The notes under the pieces: generated by a model
What the model saw: the letters and a program-made list of their open reading frames with translations, nothing else
Databases searched by the model: none
What the model was told of the DNA's origin: nothing
Shown: positions 10,950 to 23,399 of the stretch, in pieces
Position numbering within the stretch: the first letter of the stretch is position 1
Layout: each line of letters opens with the position of its first letter
NCBI GenBank assembly: GCA_947247005.1
Contig: OX365955.1
Span: forward strand, 16,101,322 to 16,165,321
Reading direction: 5' to 3'
From: Spisula solida
Lineage: Eukaryota; Mollusca; Bivalvia; Venerida; Mactridae
Length of the DNA: 64,000 nucleotides
Program-made: the position numbers and the translations under genes

Positions 10950-11640
10950 ATGACTTTCATCTCCACAGCTTTCTCATTTACATTCAAACATACACAATGT
11001 GGATATATGTCCGTAACGCATGCAATTGAACACCCCACACATTGTTTCACTATATGTTTTTCAATGAAACCTTTCCTTCTGTTGTATGTCAGACCAATAT
11101 CTGATTCCTATCCATACACAAGTTTTTCGCAGGGTGTGAAAATTACCTTTACAATGGGCATAGGTTTGCCTGTATTTCTATGAAAGCAGCGCTTTATGCT
11201 GATTACTTGGCAACATTTCTGTGATATAATTTTTTTCACTGTTTGTTTAGATAATCTTGGATCCATATTCCTCAAGAAGCCAGTGCGTGGGACCCACATT
11301 TATTTGTGTCTTGTACAGGACCCGCCTTGGTTTCATTATCGGTTTGTGATGCTGATACCGTATATCCCTTCTATGGTCATCTATTATCTAGCGTTTACAT
11401 ATCAACCTACACTCATACCATTGTACACGTCCTGTACATCCTCCTCGTTAATTCTTCTACAAATTATGCGCCCAAACTCGTTCCTCCAATTATTTAGTGT
11501 TTTTGTCTTTCAGTCTACTCGTATATCCTTTCTGTTTAGATTCTGTATACTAGTAGAACAGAATGCGCTCTTGGTTTGTTGTTGTTGATGTTCTTCTTCT
11601 TAATTAGCATTGGTACTTTTAATTTCAATCTTTGAACAGT
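10950..11640 (-). pseudogene. Gag-like ORF1 remnant with CCHC-type zinc knuckle
   Basis: Minus-strand translation over shifting frames gives, in order: YKTQINVGPTHW; MDPRLSKQTVKKIISQ; CQVISIKRCFHRNTGKPMP; KVIFTPCEKLVYGYEIG; then a knuckle-like FNCMRYGHISTLC followed by CGDESHSAKVC. This order (basic RNA-binding segment with a 'PMPIVKVIF' strand, then CCHC knuckles) is what gag-like ORF1 proteins of non-LTR retrotransposons show. At least two frameshifts and several stops are present. The same element is seen in part at 870-1064. Confidence 0.55.
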
Positions 11641-12229
11641 GCATTAATAATTATCAAAAATACACAGTAGTAAGGTCTTATGAAATTAACGTCACAATTT
11701 TAAAGCACATAAACGTGTGTTAACAAGACAATGAACGCGCGCTGTTAACACCCGTTTTTACATATTTGCATTTCTGGGCCCCACCGCTGACAAACGCTTT
11801 ACAGCGTCATAACTATTCGTTGAACTTTCCATTCCATTGGTGACGGCTAATTGGATTTCCATATGATTCAAATAAGGAATTAATTCAAACCTACATTTTA
11901 CATGTTTTCTGTGTATTTAAAGGTTCAAGAAATAGAAGCTTATTTCTGAAATCGGCATGACGTTAAGTTTATTAATTCGACTTCGCCACAAAATCGGGCG
12001 ACAAAATGTCGTTGTTTGTAATTCACAATTACCGTTCCAAACCAGCCCTTACTTGTTTAACGTATGGAGCTGTGGACAATCGGTTTCCGTACATTGGTAG
12101 CAGGAGACATCACCTCTGGACCTCCTTTACCAACGCCTGGATAAAGTGTTTCCCGAGCCCTTGGGTGGATTCACGCCCGTACTCAACGCCTACTTACCAG
12201 ATTTGATTGTTGCAATTTTCTCAAGGGGA

Positions 12230-13290
12230 CGATCTTCCCTGAAGGTTTCATTAGGAAACAACTTGGTAATAATAACTCTTAAAAGGTCAAAACATGGCTA
12301 CGTCCAGAGGCTGCAATATATGTGATGTGTGAGCTGGCAGAACAAACAGAATAATATGGTGCTCCTTCGTCCAATCAATTAATCGTTTTGAGACGTGTGA
12401 TGCATGGCCGTCAAAAATCAACAACACTTGTTCAGCTTCAGAACCACCTCCGCCAACATGAGGGAGAAAATGGTGTTCCAGGTAATGTCTGAATATATAG
12501 ACATTTGACCATCCTGAATCAGACATCACACCACGTGCTCCATTAGTTGTGCCGTTCATAAGGTCGTTGTTAAACAATTTTCCTGTAAAGATAAAATATG
12601 GAGGTACTGCGTTACCAATAGCGTTCACGCAACCGATCAGTGTTGTAGTTCTTGAGCGTGGTGATGTCACAGCTTGTGGCCTACTTCTAGCTGCAGCAAT
12701 CACATTGGGATGCTTATGGTCAGGCTGAATTCCAGTCTCATCGACATTAAACACCAGATGTGGCTTGTTATGTAGTTCATATTTAACCAAGATCTCCTCT
12801 CCGTTTTAGTCTAATGTAGGAGTTTATGTCTAGGGAGTTGTTGATTTGGCTCTGATGGTCTCGAGTTTCCTGTGTGCAATAGTTGCGATACGATGAGCCC
12901 ACCGTTTCAAGAATGCATAGATCCAATTATTGCTGAGTGGCTTGTTTTCCTTCTTACGACCTAAAGCATGTAGCAGCCCCCCTCCAATATGTTGAAATTG
13001 ACGATTGGAGAATCCATACCCAAGCTGAGCCATGGCTTCTGCATGATTAACCAAGGTCTCTTCTTCCTCTGTAGGTATGATTGTATTGGGACCCATTCTA
13101 CAAGCATACGGATCAACACTTCCCCTGGTTCTGTCCCGTAGGGTCTGACGAGGAACATCAAAACTTCTTGCTGCCTTATCAACCTTCCACCCCTTCTCCT
13201 TCACAATCTGGTACGCTAATATCATGTTAGCGGGATCATTCTGACGTGTCTTCCGTGAGACCTGAGCTAGATTGGTCTGAAAATGACGAG
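12230..13290 (-). pseudogene. Pogo/Tigger-like DDE transposase, inactivated
   Basis: Read on the minus strand from about 13225. First come 131 codons with a Psq-type helix-turn-helix (KAARSFDVPRQTLRDRTRGS) and a CENP-B-like second binding domain (NKPLSNNWIYAFLKRWAHRI), then, in the same frame after three stops at 12791-12832, the DDE_1 catalytic core. The catalytic aspartates are visible: NVDETGI, LLIFDGHASH and PLDVAMF. A TGA directly after PLDVAMF (position ~12286) interrupts the frame, yet the next residues PFKSYYYQ still read as the usual continuation, so this is a point mutation and not a natural end. Upstream, in-frame RKTRQNDPAN precedes the first Met. No terminal repeats or target duplication were found by eye. 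The family assignment is strong; the copy is dead. Confidence 0.85.
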
Positions 13291-14830
13291 TTTCCGTAAA
13301 TTAAACTCGTAGGTTCTCTTAAAAACAGCTGCATTATGGTTAATGTGGTCCCCGCCTTAAAATATTTGACCTTGGTAAAACGACCATACAATTTGCAAAT
13401 TGGGCCGCAATCTTTCGATTTGACCTTTAATTCGCCCTCATAACCTTTTGGCCACTTTAAAACGTTTGCAAATAACGCTCACACGCATGAAAATATACAT
13501 GTATTATTTAATTAAAAAAAACGATACAATATCATGGATTATTTTGAAAGAATGCAATGGCATCAACATTAAGTCATTAACATATATAGAACCATTTCTA
13601 AATTGATTTTTAATTGCTTCGAAAAAATCAACAATTGGAACACATAATAAACTATGGTATACTGTGGGTAGTGCTTAACCTAGAAATGATGTAAACATTC
13701 AGTAGCTGAGGGGGGTCGAGTGCTTCCTGTACATGCAGACGCAACTTTTACAGTATAAACATTATTTTTAAGCTTAAAATGAACATTTTTTAAATGTATT
13801 TGTTTAAAATACGACTTCTGACTGTAAATTGAATGATTTATACATGTTTTTGACGCATGTTTCTCTGTTAATCGGTTGAAAATGGCGAGCAGAAAAAGTA
13901 GTCGTATTTTCGAATAGTTTTAAGACGTCGCGAGCGTAATTTTCACAACTGCCCGGAGATACGAGAAAGGACGAAAATAGGATAAGGAAGGATACATGCA
14001 CTCAGACCACAACCTTTTTCTGCAAGCAACATGATGTCCCAATTGTCAACAATGAGCAGCTTTTGAAGGACATCGGGCGAAACGTTTTCTTTGTGGTCAA
14101 TATATTCGTTAACCTTTTTCTTCAGATCTGTCACTTTGTCCTTTATGTGTCAATCAATCATCCGTCGTACAGATGCTTGTAATGAATGCTCGAAAAAATT
14201 TGTTTGATTCCTTGCCTAAATTTCTTTCCAATTGACAATTTTCGCCGATAAATTCGTGAAACAGAGACACATTCTTTTAAGAACACGTTTTGTGTCTTTT
14301 TCTGTCCAACAAGATTGTCTAAACCTTCAATACAAATACCGACATTCTTGCTGTTTTTCTACACTATCGTCTGTGTACGAGTTAAACAGTGACGTCACTA
14401 AGTAGTCTCTACTACATGTATTTGAATTCAAGGGAGGCAACTATGGCATGATTTTGGCTTCAAACCTGACGCATTCTATACGTCTTGTCGTGCACATGAA
14501 TTGACATCCATTTTTCGGTCTAAAAGGTTGCTAATGATTTTGACAGTCAAAATGTTTCTTTCTGTGGGAAATGGGAGTTTGACACTGTAGAAAAAAGTGA
14601 GGTATAAAATAATGATATGTAACTAATTGAATCTGACAATAATTAATACCTCCCTTATTTTGAAACGTAGGTCATCTTAAGAAACATATAATATGCATAA
14701 ATACACGTATATCTAGAAGATTAATTAAACATGCAATTTTAATTTTTAAAAAAATATATAATTCTGACAAGAGGTTATGTCCGTAAGGCAATTAATAGTT
14801 ATTTATGTTAAAAGATTATATTAAGTCAGA
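13291..14830. other. No gene seen
   Basis: AT-rich sequence, probably the outer part of the pogo element followed by unique DNA. Short minus-strand frames at 13804-14134 show no family signature. Confidence 0.4.
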
Positions 14831-14840
14831 CAGCGGAGGC

Positions 14841-14965
14841 AGCACTCAACTTAACCAGCCGAGCACAGAAAACATTAAAAACACACAAAGCACAATGCCC
14901 AACTGAACCAACCGAGCACAGGAAACATAAAACACACAAAGACACACTGCCCAACTAAACAAGCG
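14841..14965. repeat. 53-bp repeat, about 2.3 copies
   Basis: The word CCGAGCACAG and its surroundings (cccaact..aacca, aacataaaa.acacacaaag) repeat at 53-bp spacing, with a further single unit at 19750-19830. A dispersed repeat. Confidence 0.6.
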
Positions 14966-15064
14966 CAGATCCGCCCAAGTCCAAGCTGTCGAAAAGTATA
15001 ATAAATTATAACTAGCCGAATGACCCAGTTTCCACAGCAAAATGACTATAATGCCTAGTTTTAG

Positions 15065-16970
15065 CTGTCAGAAAAATTAAAACGAACACACTATCGACAA
15101 AGAAGATTTAATATCCCCTGTCCTACTGATTACCTTTACCTTTGACCTACTGACTTTCTCGAATCAATTGGAGTCATCTATTAATGATTATACCTAAGAT
15201 TTTTATACCCAACCATTCTTGAGTTATTGATCAGAAACCATTTGGTTTAGTCATGATAATGTATTGCAGTTGATTTTGTCGAGCCCCTGTTTGGAGCATT
15301 TTTATGTGGCGTCGCAACGTCATTCGTCGTTATTTGACTTAATTATAACAAGAGACTATAAATAACATGTTCTATATATCATATAGTTCATATATACACT
15401 ATTTGTTAAATTATTGACATGAGCTTATAACAATGGAATGTCGTTTTAGAACTATTATTTAAATAATAAAATTTTGAAATGTCTGGTCATAACATTTCTC
15501 TGGTGTTAACGTTTTTGCGAAATATTTTACCAAAATAATTCCAGTTAACCTTAATTTACTATATTATATATGCTTGTCCATGTATATATGTTATGAACGT
15601 ATTGTTTGATCTTTTACTGGCTTTAATAAAAGCCCATTGTCTAACTTTATTCTTGGTGTTTGTTATAATTCTGTATAACTAGGTTCGTAAACTCCTGAGA
15701 CTGTCAGACATATACAGAACCACTTGATGGCTATAAATAGATATCAAAATCATAAATGTCCGCATATAATCTGTAGAGAAAAGCTATTTCAGTTTCAAAC
15801 AACAACATACAACCCCTTGTTTTTCTCAACCTGAGTACTTTCATAAATAGGTAACTATAGTAATTCCAAGTCTAATGTACAGAACTATATGGGTAAAAAC
15901 CCAAATATATTGAATCTTTAGATATGCCATTTTTTCTCAATTCAAATAATTTTAAAACCTTTTTAGGCCAAAGTATTTTTAAATTTTTGTTACTCAGACT
16001 TTGAAGTCTAAATAGCAAGTTTTTCCTGGACACTGGCTTATATGGTAGGGTTTTTGGGGAGAGTTTGGTCCTCTTGTTTATAGTCATCAGGTAAACTAAA
16101 CAAGGCAATTATGTAAATTTGCTTTTATTTAATTTTGTCTTAATAGTGTTAATGTACAGGACATGGTAATGTGATTATGCATCACTTTTGATTTGATGTT
16201 GTATTTTTGAATATAATAAGGTTCCCATTATATTCAAGAACATGGTTAACTGTTGATATTGTTTCGAAGAAACTTTTGCCCACCTATGCTATTTGCCTTC
16301 TAAAGATTCACAAAATAAGAGCTAGCCCGTAATGCAAACTATTTCCATGTCACAGTTGTAGTTAGCAAGATGTAAATTGTTCTCGATGAAATAAATTATT
16401 GAAATATTTTAAATATGTCTTCTTCGTTATTAGTCTCTAACACAGGTAACTGTATCATTAATAAAGATTAAACAAAAACATTTTTTTATAAAATTTATAA
16501 TATTTTACAAAAGGTTTATACATGTAACAAGGGAAATTGACCACACAGTCACTGAGGTGCAGTTTGTTTTTAATAAACAATTCATTTATACTGTTGTTAT
16601 TTTAAATATTATTACATAAAACTAGAGAGCTTTGTCTTTAATTTAATATCAATATTTTAAAAATGCGTCTATAAATAAGAAAATAAACCCATAGGGCGTG
16701 AAATCGTGTTCTTTTTTCTTGTTTAAATAACATTGTCGTTCTATTGATGCACCTCAGTAATTGACTGAACACCGTGGTATACACCTCATGGTATAACTTT
16801 TTAACTATTTGATCAATTTCTATGGGATTTTGCATGGAGGTAGTTATACCGATGTTGTCTATGAATGTAATTACTCAGTGAAGATATCGAAAACCAATTC
16901 TTGTTTTTGATACCATGAAAATCTGACCACATTAGTACAATTGCACCTTTCTAAGATAATATAAATTTTA
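15065..16970. other. No gene seen
   Basis: Very AT-rich. A weak inverted repeat pairs 16542-16562 (cagtcactgaggtgcag) with 16746-16768. Short frames have no recognisable content. Confidence 0.4.
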
Positions 16971-16974
16971 TAAA

Positions 16975-17865
16975 GACGTAACGCACAAAACTGGAACCAC
17001 CCCGTCAAGATCAATTGTCGTCGTTAATTAAGTCCATACTAAAAAATGTCAAACGTTTATATGTGCATAATATACATATCGTTAGAAAGCATTTACAATG
17101 ACGAATCGAATGATATAAGTTTCATGGAGAAGTCAAATAATTTTAAAATGCAAAATAGGCAACAAAGACAAAATTTGACTCAAAAATGACGTGTCACAAC
17201 GTTGCGTTTTTGCATGAGAAATAAATGCATGGTATTTTGGTGATACTTTGATACTCTTTATCGTAAAGAGAACAACTGTAGAAAAGAATATCAGAATAAG
17301 TTTGTATTGATGGTAACATACGTATTTTTTATTTTGACATTGGGGACATACTCGGCGAATGTCGTCACTTTTCATTTGTTGGACATTAGTTGGTCTGTGT
17401 CCAGTGATTTGTCACATGCGCGTAAAATAACGTTAAAAGTTATACATGAAATTTCGGCGATCGTTTTATACCACTTATCGCAAACGCAACCGCGAAAGAA
17501 AAATACATCCCAGAATACTTTTCCATGTGTGTTTATAAATGAAATTTTAACTTTTAGAAAGGAGACTTACTCGACTTATATCGTTATTTTTGCTTTCTCC
17601 ACTGATTTGTCCGACTTGCGGAAAATAACGTCGCACAATGTACTCAGTTATAGTTCAGTATAAACTAACACTATCGATTGTCCAAACCAAATCTTTACAA
17701 TAGCAACGTGCCAGTTTAACTTAACAGTAAAAATAGATTATATACATGAATCTTAATTTTATGTCTAAAAATGCTTGGTTAACCCCAAAAACGCACTCCG
17801 CGTAAAGTCAACAAACAACGTTATTTGACGCAACATTCAGTGGTTCCAGTTTTGTGCGTTACGTC
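16975..17865. mobile_element. 891-bp MITE with perfect 26-bp terminal inverted repeats
   Basis: The ends are exact inverted copies of 26 bases: the left starts GACGTAACGCACAAAACTGG (16975) and the right ends with its complement (17865). Inside, a block at 17390-17445 recurs in direct orientation at 17600-17645 ('ctgatttgtc...aaaataacgt'). No target duplication is evident. Frames inside (such as 17307-17663) have no family signature, so it is non-autonomous. TIR length and lack of TSD leave the superfamily open. Confidence 0.8.
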
Positions 17866-18326
17866 ATTTTTTTTACTCTTTATCAGTGATACAGTTACCT
17901 TTGGTCTCTAATGGTAAATATTCAAAATATATTCTAGAGTAGGCATATCTATGAATAATGTCTTCGACTTATTTTAGTGCACTTTGGAAAGACATATATA
18001 TTTATATGGTGCTTTATGGATGGATATTACATAGCTTGTCCGCGCTTGTTCTCCTTTACCACTTGTTGGGTTACAAAAACCTTCACAGGAAAAGTTGATA
18101 CCGAGCCTAATTTTGCCTACAGTTAATGTCAGGATGTTAGATCGGGTGAATTTTGCCAGCGCTGTGGCCTTTTATGGAAGAGACAAACGTTTTGGGTCAA
18201 AATCCTTCTTGTTTTGTATTACATTATTAATGATTTATCTGCATTTTGTATAATAAACGTCATCTCTTTGATGTCTTGTATCAGTGTTTTGTATACCACC
18301 CAACTTGCACAAAACGATAATAAAGA

Positions 18327-18894
18327 AGACTGCGTTCAATAAACGCTTATGCCCCCGTGGAAGCCTAGTCCATAAAAAAGTCAATCAGGGGCCATAATTC
18401 AGTTAAATAGGGTTACATGACTTTGTGATGGTAAACAAGTATGTCAAGTTTGAAGACAACGCCTTGATGGAAGACGAAATTTGGGTTAACAAGAATTGGA
18501 CGCTTAAAATAAGTCTAAGTCCAAAATTATGTCAATGTGAAGGTCAAATTGAGGTTAGGTGACAGGCGTGTGGAGAGTGTTCATATTCAACATCCAGGCA
18601 AGTATTAAAGCTTTGTAGCAAGTCATAATGATGCTAGAAGAAACGGTCAATTTGGGTTAATCAAGAATTTGGCCCTTCATTAAGTCTAAGTCCAAAATAA
18701 GGTCAAGGTGAAGGCCAAAATGGGGTCAGGTGATACAGGCGTGTGCAGAGTGTTTATATACAACATCCATGCAAGTATGGAAGCTTTGTAGCAAGCCATA
18801 ATGATGCTAGAAGAAACGGTCAATTTGGGTTAACCGGACGGACGGACAGGTGAATCACTATATGCCTCCCGATCTATCGATACGGGGGCATGAT
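18327..18894 (-). mobile_element. Tandem-core element with (CCGT)n, short copy
   Basis: Inverted relative to the copy at 34202-35385. It begins with 'gaagactgcgttcaataaac' and 'ttatgcccccgtgg', contains about two ~173-bp cores ('gcaagccataatgatgctag', 'aaacggtcaatttgggttaa'), then an ACGG microsatellite, and ends in 'cactatatgcctccc...gggggcat'. The ends carry a short inverted TATGCCCCC / GGGGGCATA. The layout (microsatellite plus repeated ~160-170 bp core) matches the bivalve pearl-type elements, thought to be non-autonomous Helitron relatives. Confidence 0.7.
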
Positions 18895-19299
18895 AAAAAC
18901 AAAATTAATCACAAGCAGAAGATGCTATTTAAGATAGTTATGTTCGTATAATTATATTACCAACATAGTTGTAAAAACTTTTGAGTTTTTTTCATTCTAC
19001 AAAATATATAATGTCTAAATTCCTGAATAAAACTAATCAATGGGCATATATCACTATCAATTACCCAAACATTTTCTTTATACTGTTATACACATACTTA
19101 GACCGAATAAAATACAGGTTCACCTTGAAATTATCAAGATATAACATTTTGTATGACCCCACCCACCATATTTCATGCTTTAACAATGAATAAATTCCTG
19201 TAATGTAAAAAAAAATGTTTTAAATATTTTTTTACCATATAACAGTATAAATGCATGATTAGATACAAAGTGTTACATGAACACTTAAAAAAAGAAAAA

Positions 19300-19730
19300 G
19301 AAAAACCAAAAAAGCCGAAAATATTGGGGACAAGAATAAAGCATATAGTTATATATCTTCCAAGGGGCATAACTGTGTGAATTATCAGCGAACCGGAAGG
19401 TGTCGACGATATGCGCATCTTCACTTGGTAGTGAAGCTATCCATGAAGTTTTGTTAAAATCTGAGCAGTGGTTCTTGAGAAATATTGCGGACAAGAATTA
19501 AGCATATAGTTATAGTGCGATCTTCCAAGGGTCATAATTGTGTGATTAATCAGCGAACCCGAACGTGCCGACGATAAGCGCATTTCCACTTGGTAGTGAA
19601 GCTATCCATGAAGTTTTGTTAAAATCTGAGCAGTGGTTCTTGAGAAATAGCCCGGACAAGAATTGGACGAACGGACGGACGGACAGGTTAATCACTATAT
19701 GCCTCCCGATCTATGCCTGCCGGACATAAA
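19300..19730 (-). mobile_element. Second tandem-core element with ACGG microsatellite
   Basis: Two ~161-bp cores starting 'aagcatatagttat' at 19339 and 19500 ('gaagctatccatgaagtttt', 'gagcagtggttcttgagaaa'), then (ACGG)n at 19672-19690 and the same terminal phrase 'atcactatatgcctcccgat' as the element at 18.3 kb. The core differs in sequence, so elements with different cores share one end. Confidence 0.7.
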
Positions 19731-19869
19731 AATCGGACAGGGAAGGCAACACCCAATTTAAACAGCCGAGCACAGAAAACATAAAAAAACAACAGACTAC
19801 AATTACACGATTCAATGCCCAACAAGACCTTGTTATTATCCGTCATTCACCTAGCTCGGAGTTAATTTG

Positions 19870-20230
19870 GGAACTCAACAACGGATTCGTTAATTCAGTA
19901 TGTGCATGTATATGCAAATCGGACCCCACTGTGTGCAAAATGAGATATCGGACCCCTCTGTGCTGGCACGGGCCACCCTCTGATGATTTTGACAGACGGC
20001 GATCGGCAAGAGGTTTATGTCCAAAATACAGGTTTGTGCATAAAAATCTATAGACCACGGGTTGATCCAGTGATTAACCATAAGTTCCATTTGTTTTATC
20101 AGTTGCCACAAGTTCAAACTAAGATGAATATCTAGTACCTCGCATGTAAAGACGTTGGTCCAATCTTACACTTACAAGTGTTTACTTCAATCAAATCGCT
20201 TTTAAAAAACCTACTTTCGGTTTCGTTGAT
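19870..20230. other. No gene seen
   Basis: No supported gene. The region links the 53-bp repeat unit at 19750-19830 to the C-rich minisatellite. Confidence 0.35.
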
Positions 20231-20235
20231 GCACC

Positions 20236-20452
20236 AGACCCCTCTCTATTCTAGCTCCGGACCCCTCTCTATTGTAGCCCCATACCCCTCTCTATTCCAG
20301 TACCGGATCCCTCTATTCTAGCACCAGCCCCCTCTCTACTCTAGCCCCGGACCTCTCTCTATTCTAGCCCCGGACCCCTCTCCTTTGTAGCCCCAGTTCA
20401 CTCGATTCTAGACCCAGTCCCGTCTCTATTCTAGCCACGGACCCCTCTACTC
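20236..20452. repeat. C-rich minisatellite, unit about 24-27 bp
   Basis: About nine imperfect units of the type CGGACCCCTCTCTATTCTAG plus CCC. Strong strand asymmetry: purines are almost confined to GA and AG steps. Confidence 0.8.
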
Positions 20453-20673
20453 TTTGCAGCTGACACGCACGGGAACACTATGTGCTTGCAATCAAAATGA
20501 TAATGATGATAAAGCAGGTTATAACATTGTCACTGATCGTTGGATTTTCAAATAACCTTGTACAAATAATCACCTCAATGACGTCTTGGCTCGAGCAAGA
20601 TCCGTTTTCATAGCTCATAGGTCACTCTCGGTCATTGAAGGTAAAAAAGAGCTTTCTCTCGGGCATATATATA

Positions 20674-21352
20674 TATCGTCGCTGTTCTTCGAAAACCTCG
20701 TATACATGTTTTGGCTCAAAAACGATTATACGCACATCGGAAAGCCCATTCAGTAACAAGTCTTCTGCGAAAATGCCGGATAAGATAGTCTAAAAATAGC
20801 CTCTCAAACGAGAAAGGTGGTACTTGTGCGAAAATTCTTGATTTTTTTCATGGGGCCCCATTTTTGTCTGCGAAAATCTCGAATAAATTGTTTTGTTGTT
20901 TTTTGGTTGCGCTTACGTCAAATATGCGAAACAATTAACCTGTAATGGTATATTACAACGGATAAGTAGAAACACTTTAATATTTTAACGTTGAACAATA
21001 TAAATATCTATAAATGGCTAATTTAAATTATACGAGGATTTAGAAAACGCAATTACGTAATGCGAAAAAACTGAATAATGCCGCGAAAAAGTCGAATAAC
21101 GACAAATGGAACAAATCTGACAAAAAATAAGAACGAAAAGCTCGTATAATCGAGTTAAAAGTTAAAGTATGGATTTTCCTTTGCTCAGCCGACACGTACA
21201 TTTACGTGCATTCAACGTAGAGTTACAACCGCTATGTCCGTGTCAAAGAATTAAATAAATATTCACTTTTAGTAAAAAGTTATTCAGTTTTTTTCGTCTC
21301 CTGAAAAGAAGCCAAAATTGATATACGAGGATTTCGAAGAACAGCGACGATA
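20674..21352. mobile_element. ~675-bp MITE, TA-flanked
   Basis: Terminal inverted repeats of about 30 bp: left TCGTCGCTGTTCTTCGAAAA from 20676, right 'tttcgaagaacagcgacga' ending 21350, each bordered by TA (20674-20675 and 21351-21352). TA duplication points to a Tc1/mariner-type transposase. Shorter internal copies of 'ctcgtata' occur in both orientations. No coding capacity. Confidence 0.75.
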
Positions 21353-21769
21353 TGATTTTGGTACACGGTCATTGCTACACAATACTGGATCTACCCCGGA
21401 ACGGGCGGAAATTAGCAAAGGACAACATAATTTTACGAGAGACACACGGTAATTAATTTCCAACGATATATGAATGGGAGAAAAATTTCAACAATCTGCT
21501 TATTCAAAATATAAGTTGTTTAAGTGTATAACAAACCAAGATAATTTGTATGAAACTGAAAAAATGACATTGCTCATCTTTAAAAAAGGGATTATGTACA
21601 TTTATGAGGGTTTTGTGTATCAATATAAGTCGGATGGGACGGATATTGAATTGACCGGATGTTTAATGTTTCCTTATTGTAACAGTTAAATATATGCGAA
21701 CATTAGTTTGGTAGAATGTATACAGGTACGTGTTTTAAAATGTAATTTGGAGAGGGTGTGGTTGTTCAA

Positions 21770-22690
21770 TTTGAAAAACATTTATGTGGAACCATGTCAA
21801 AAACATTGTTTTTATTTTCTAAGGACATGAAGTATGACCTATAGTGGGTGGGTGCATGCTGTTTCAAATGCGTTTTATTCTTCAAATTGATATTTGATGG
21901 GTACAGTAACATAGCATTTTGATGTACTACATAAACCCTTGAAGTTAAACAAAAAATAAATATTAATAAAGTGAATGACAGCATTTTCATTGTAAATCTT
22001 GCTCGTTCGCAAACACAAAAACTGTCCAAGAGTACTTGCTAAAATGGATATCATTCTTACAATATAACTCTAGGGAACAAAGTCTTACTTAGTTTAAGAC
22101 TGAAAAATGTATACCTACAAAGATATTCATGAAACATTGCCATTTTTCTACTTTCGGTTTGCAAGGTCATAGATGATCATTGATTTTTTGCATGATACAA
22201 GTTCATGAATTTGTTTCATAATTATTTCTTTGTAAGAGTTTGTTCCTTATACTATTGGCTATGTCCCCGACAACAAACTGACTCTTAATGCCATCATGAT
22301 TTTGTTTGTGAACGAGTAAGATTTGCAATAAAAATGTTGTCATGCTTCAATAAATTCACTAAATATCAATATTTATTTTGGGTTGAACTTCAAGAGTATA
22401 ACTCCAACGCGATAAATTGCAATACAAAAACAAACACAAAATCCGCTATATTTATCGTTCTAAATATTTAGGAGCATGAAAACTTTACATGTTCTGCTAA
22501 ATGTTTGAATGCCTTAATTGGTAAGTGTTACGGTCCTTGATTTTAATCCATAACAAAAAGGTAGGCAATATTGTGTTTGTTTGGTAAGTGCAATTAACGC
22601 GTTGGAGTTATACATGGAGTGCATCATAATACAATGCTTATTTTATTCTACAACTTTAATTTAACGAAAATTGCACTATCTCATTAAAGA
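21770..22690. repeat. Direct duplication, copy A
   Basis: Long stretches match 23400-24055 in the same order and orientation, for example 'aatatagtgggtg', 'cccttgaagttaaac', 'ttgctcgttc.caaacacaga', 'gtttgcaagg', 'catgatacaagttcat' and 'catcataatacaatgctta'. Divergence and indels are considerable. Probably two copies of one repeat, or an old local duplication. Confidence 0.7.
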
Positions 22691-23180
22691 TTAGACTCTT
22701 CTCCCTTAAATATGCATCCGGGGCATCTGAAGGATAGTTTGAACTAGAGAAATATTGTGTTATATTTGGAATATGTTTGCTAATATTATCTTGGAGTGTG
22801 CACAAAAATTGGATGTAAGTGCTGTTTTGAGTTTTATATTTAAAGTATTAATTGTTTCATATTTAAACTATTAATGTCATTATATATATATGTGTAACAA
22901 AGTTTGAGTCTACATGCATTCTATTAAGCATGAGGACCATTTAAACTTTTCAAGTTTTTTTCTTGGTCGATATTTTCTTGCCAATAGGAATACCTTAATT
23001 CACAATGTAAAACTTTTTAAAATTGGTTTTGTGTGTATAGGTGTGGTGTGTGTTTTGCTACACACGGAGATAAAACTCGTGTTGAACTTTCTATTCATAA
23101 ATGTGATTAGTGTCATTCAAAACAAGCAATTGTCCAGCTGTCTGTATAGCTCGGTACGGAGATTTTGATTTGATCCCCGA
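22691..23180. other. No gene supported
   Basis: An 84-codon ATG frame at 22914-23168 (hydrophobic middle, GVVCVLL) has no recognisable family and lies between two repeat copies; it is probably chance. Confidence 0.35.
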
Positions 23181-23188
23181 CCTTCGTG

Positions 23189-23260
23189 GCCTCCGTAGCT
23201 CAGTGGTTAGCGCGCTTGTCGTCTTATCTGGCGATCTAGGTTCAAACCCGTGTGGAGGCA
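23189..23260 (+). repeat. tRNA-like SINE head
   Basis: Starts GCCTCCG and ends TGGAGGCA, which pair over seven positions as an acceptor stem, with an A-box (TAGCTCAGTGGTTAGCGCG) and a B-box (GGTTCAAACCC). The anticodon arm can pair TCGTC with GGCGA around a six-base loop and the T stem is poor, so a functional tRNA is unlikely. The following ~70 bp ('cctgccaggttttagcag') would be SINE body. Confidence 0.55.
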
Positions 23261-23399
23261 CACATATGCCTGCCAGGTTTTAGCAGAAAGCTGACTGGCA
23301 AATATAGGTTATGCTCGGCTCGGTATATTAGCAACATTTAACAGCTGATATATTGTCTATAGTTATAATCCCGGGCCGGCTGTATGATTTCATAAGCGG

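Noticed and set aside
17307..17663. 118-codon open frame as a gene
   Set aside because: It lies inside a MITE, overlaps its internal direct repeats and shows no domain.
22914..23168. 84-aa membrane-like ORF
   Set aside because: It lies between two copies of a repeat, has no family signature and no regulatory support.
23189..23260. Functional tRNA gene
   Set aside because: The acceptor stem pairs but the T stem and anticodon arm do not form properly and a SINE-like body follows.
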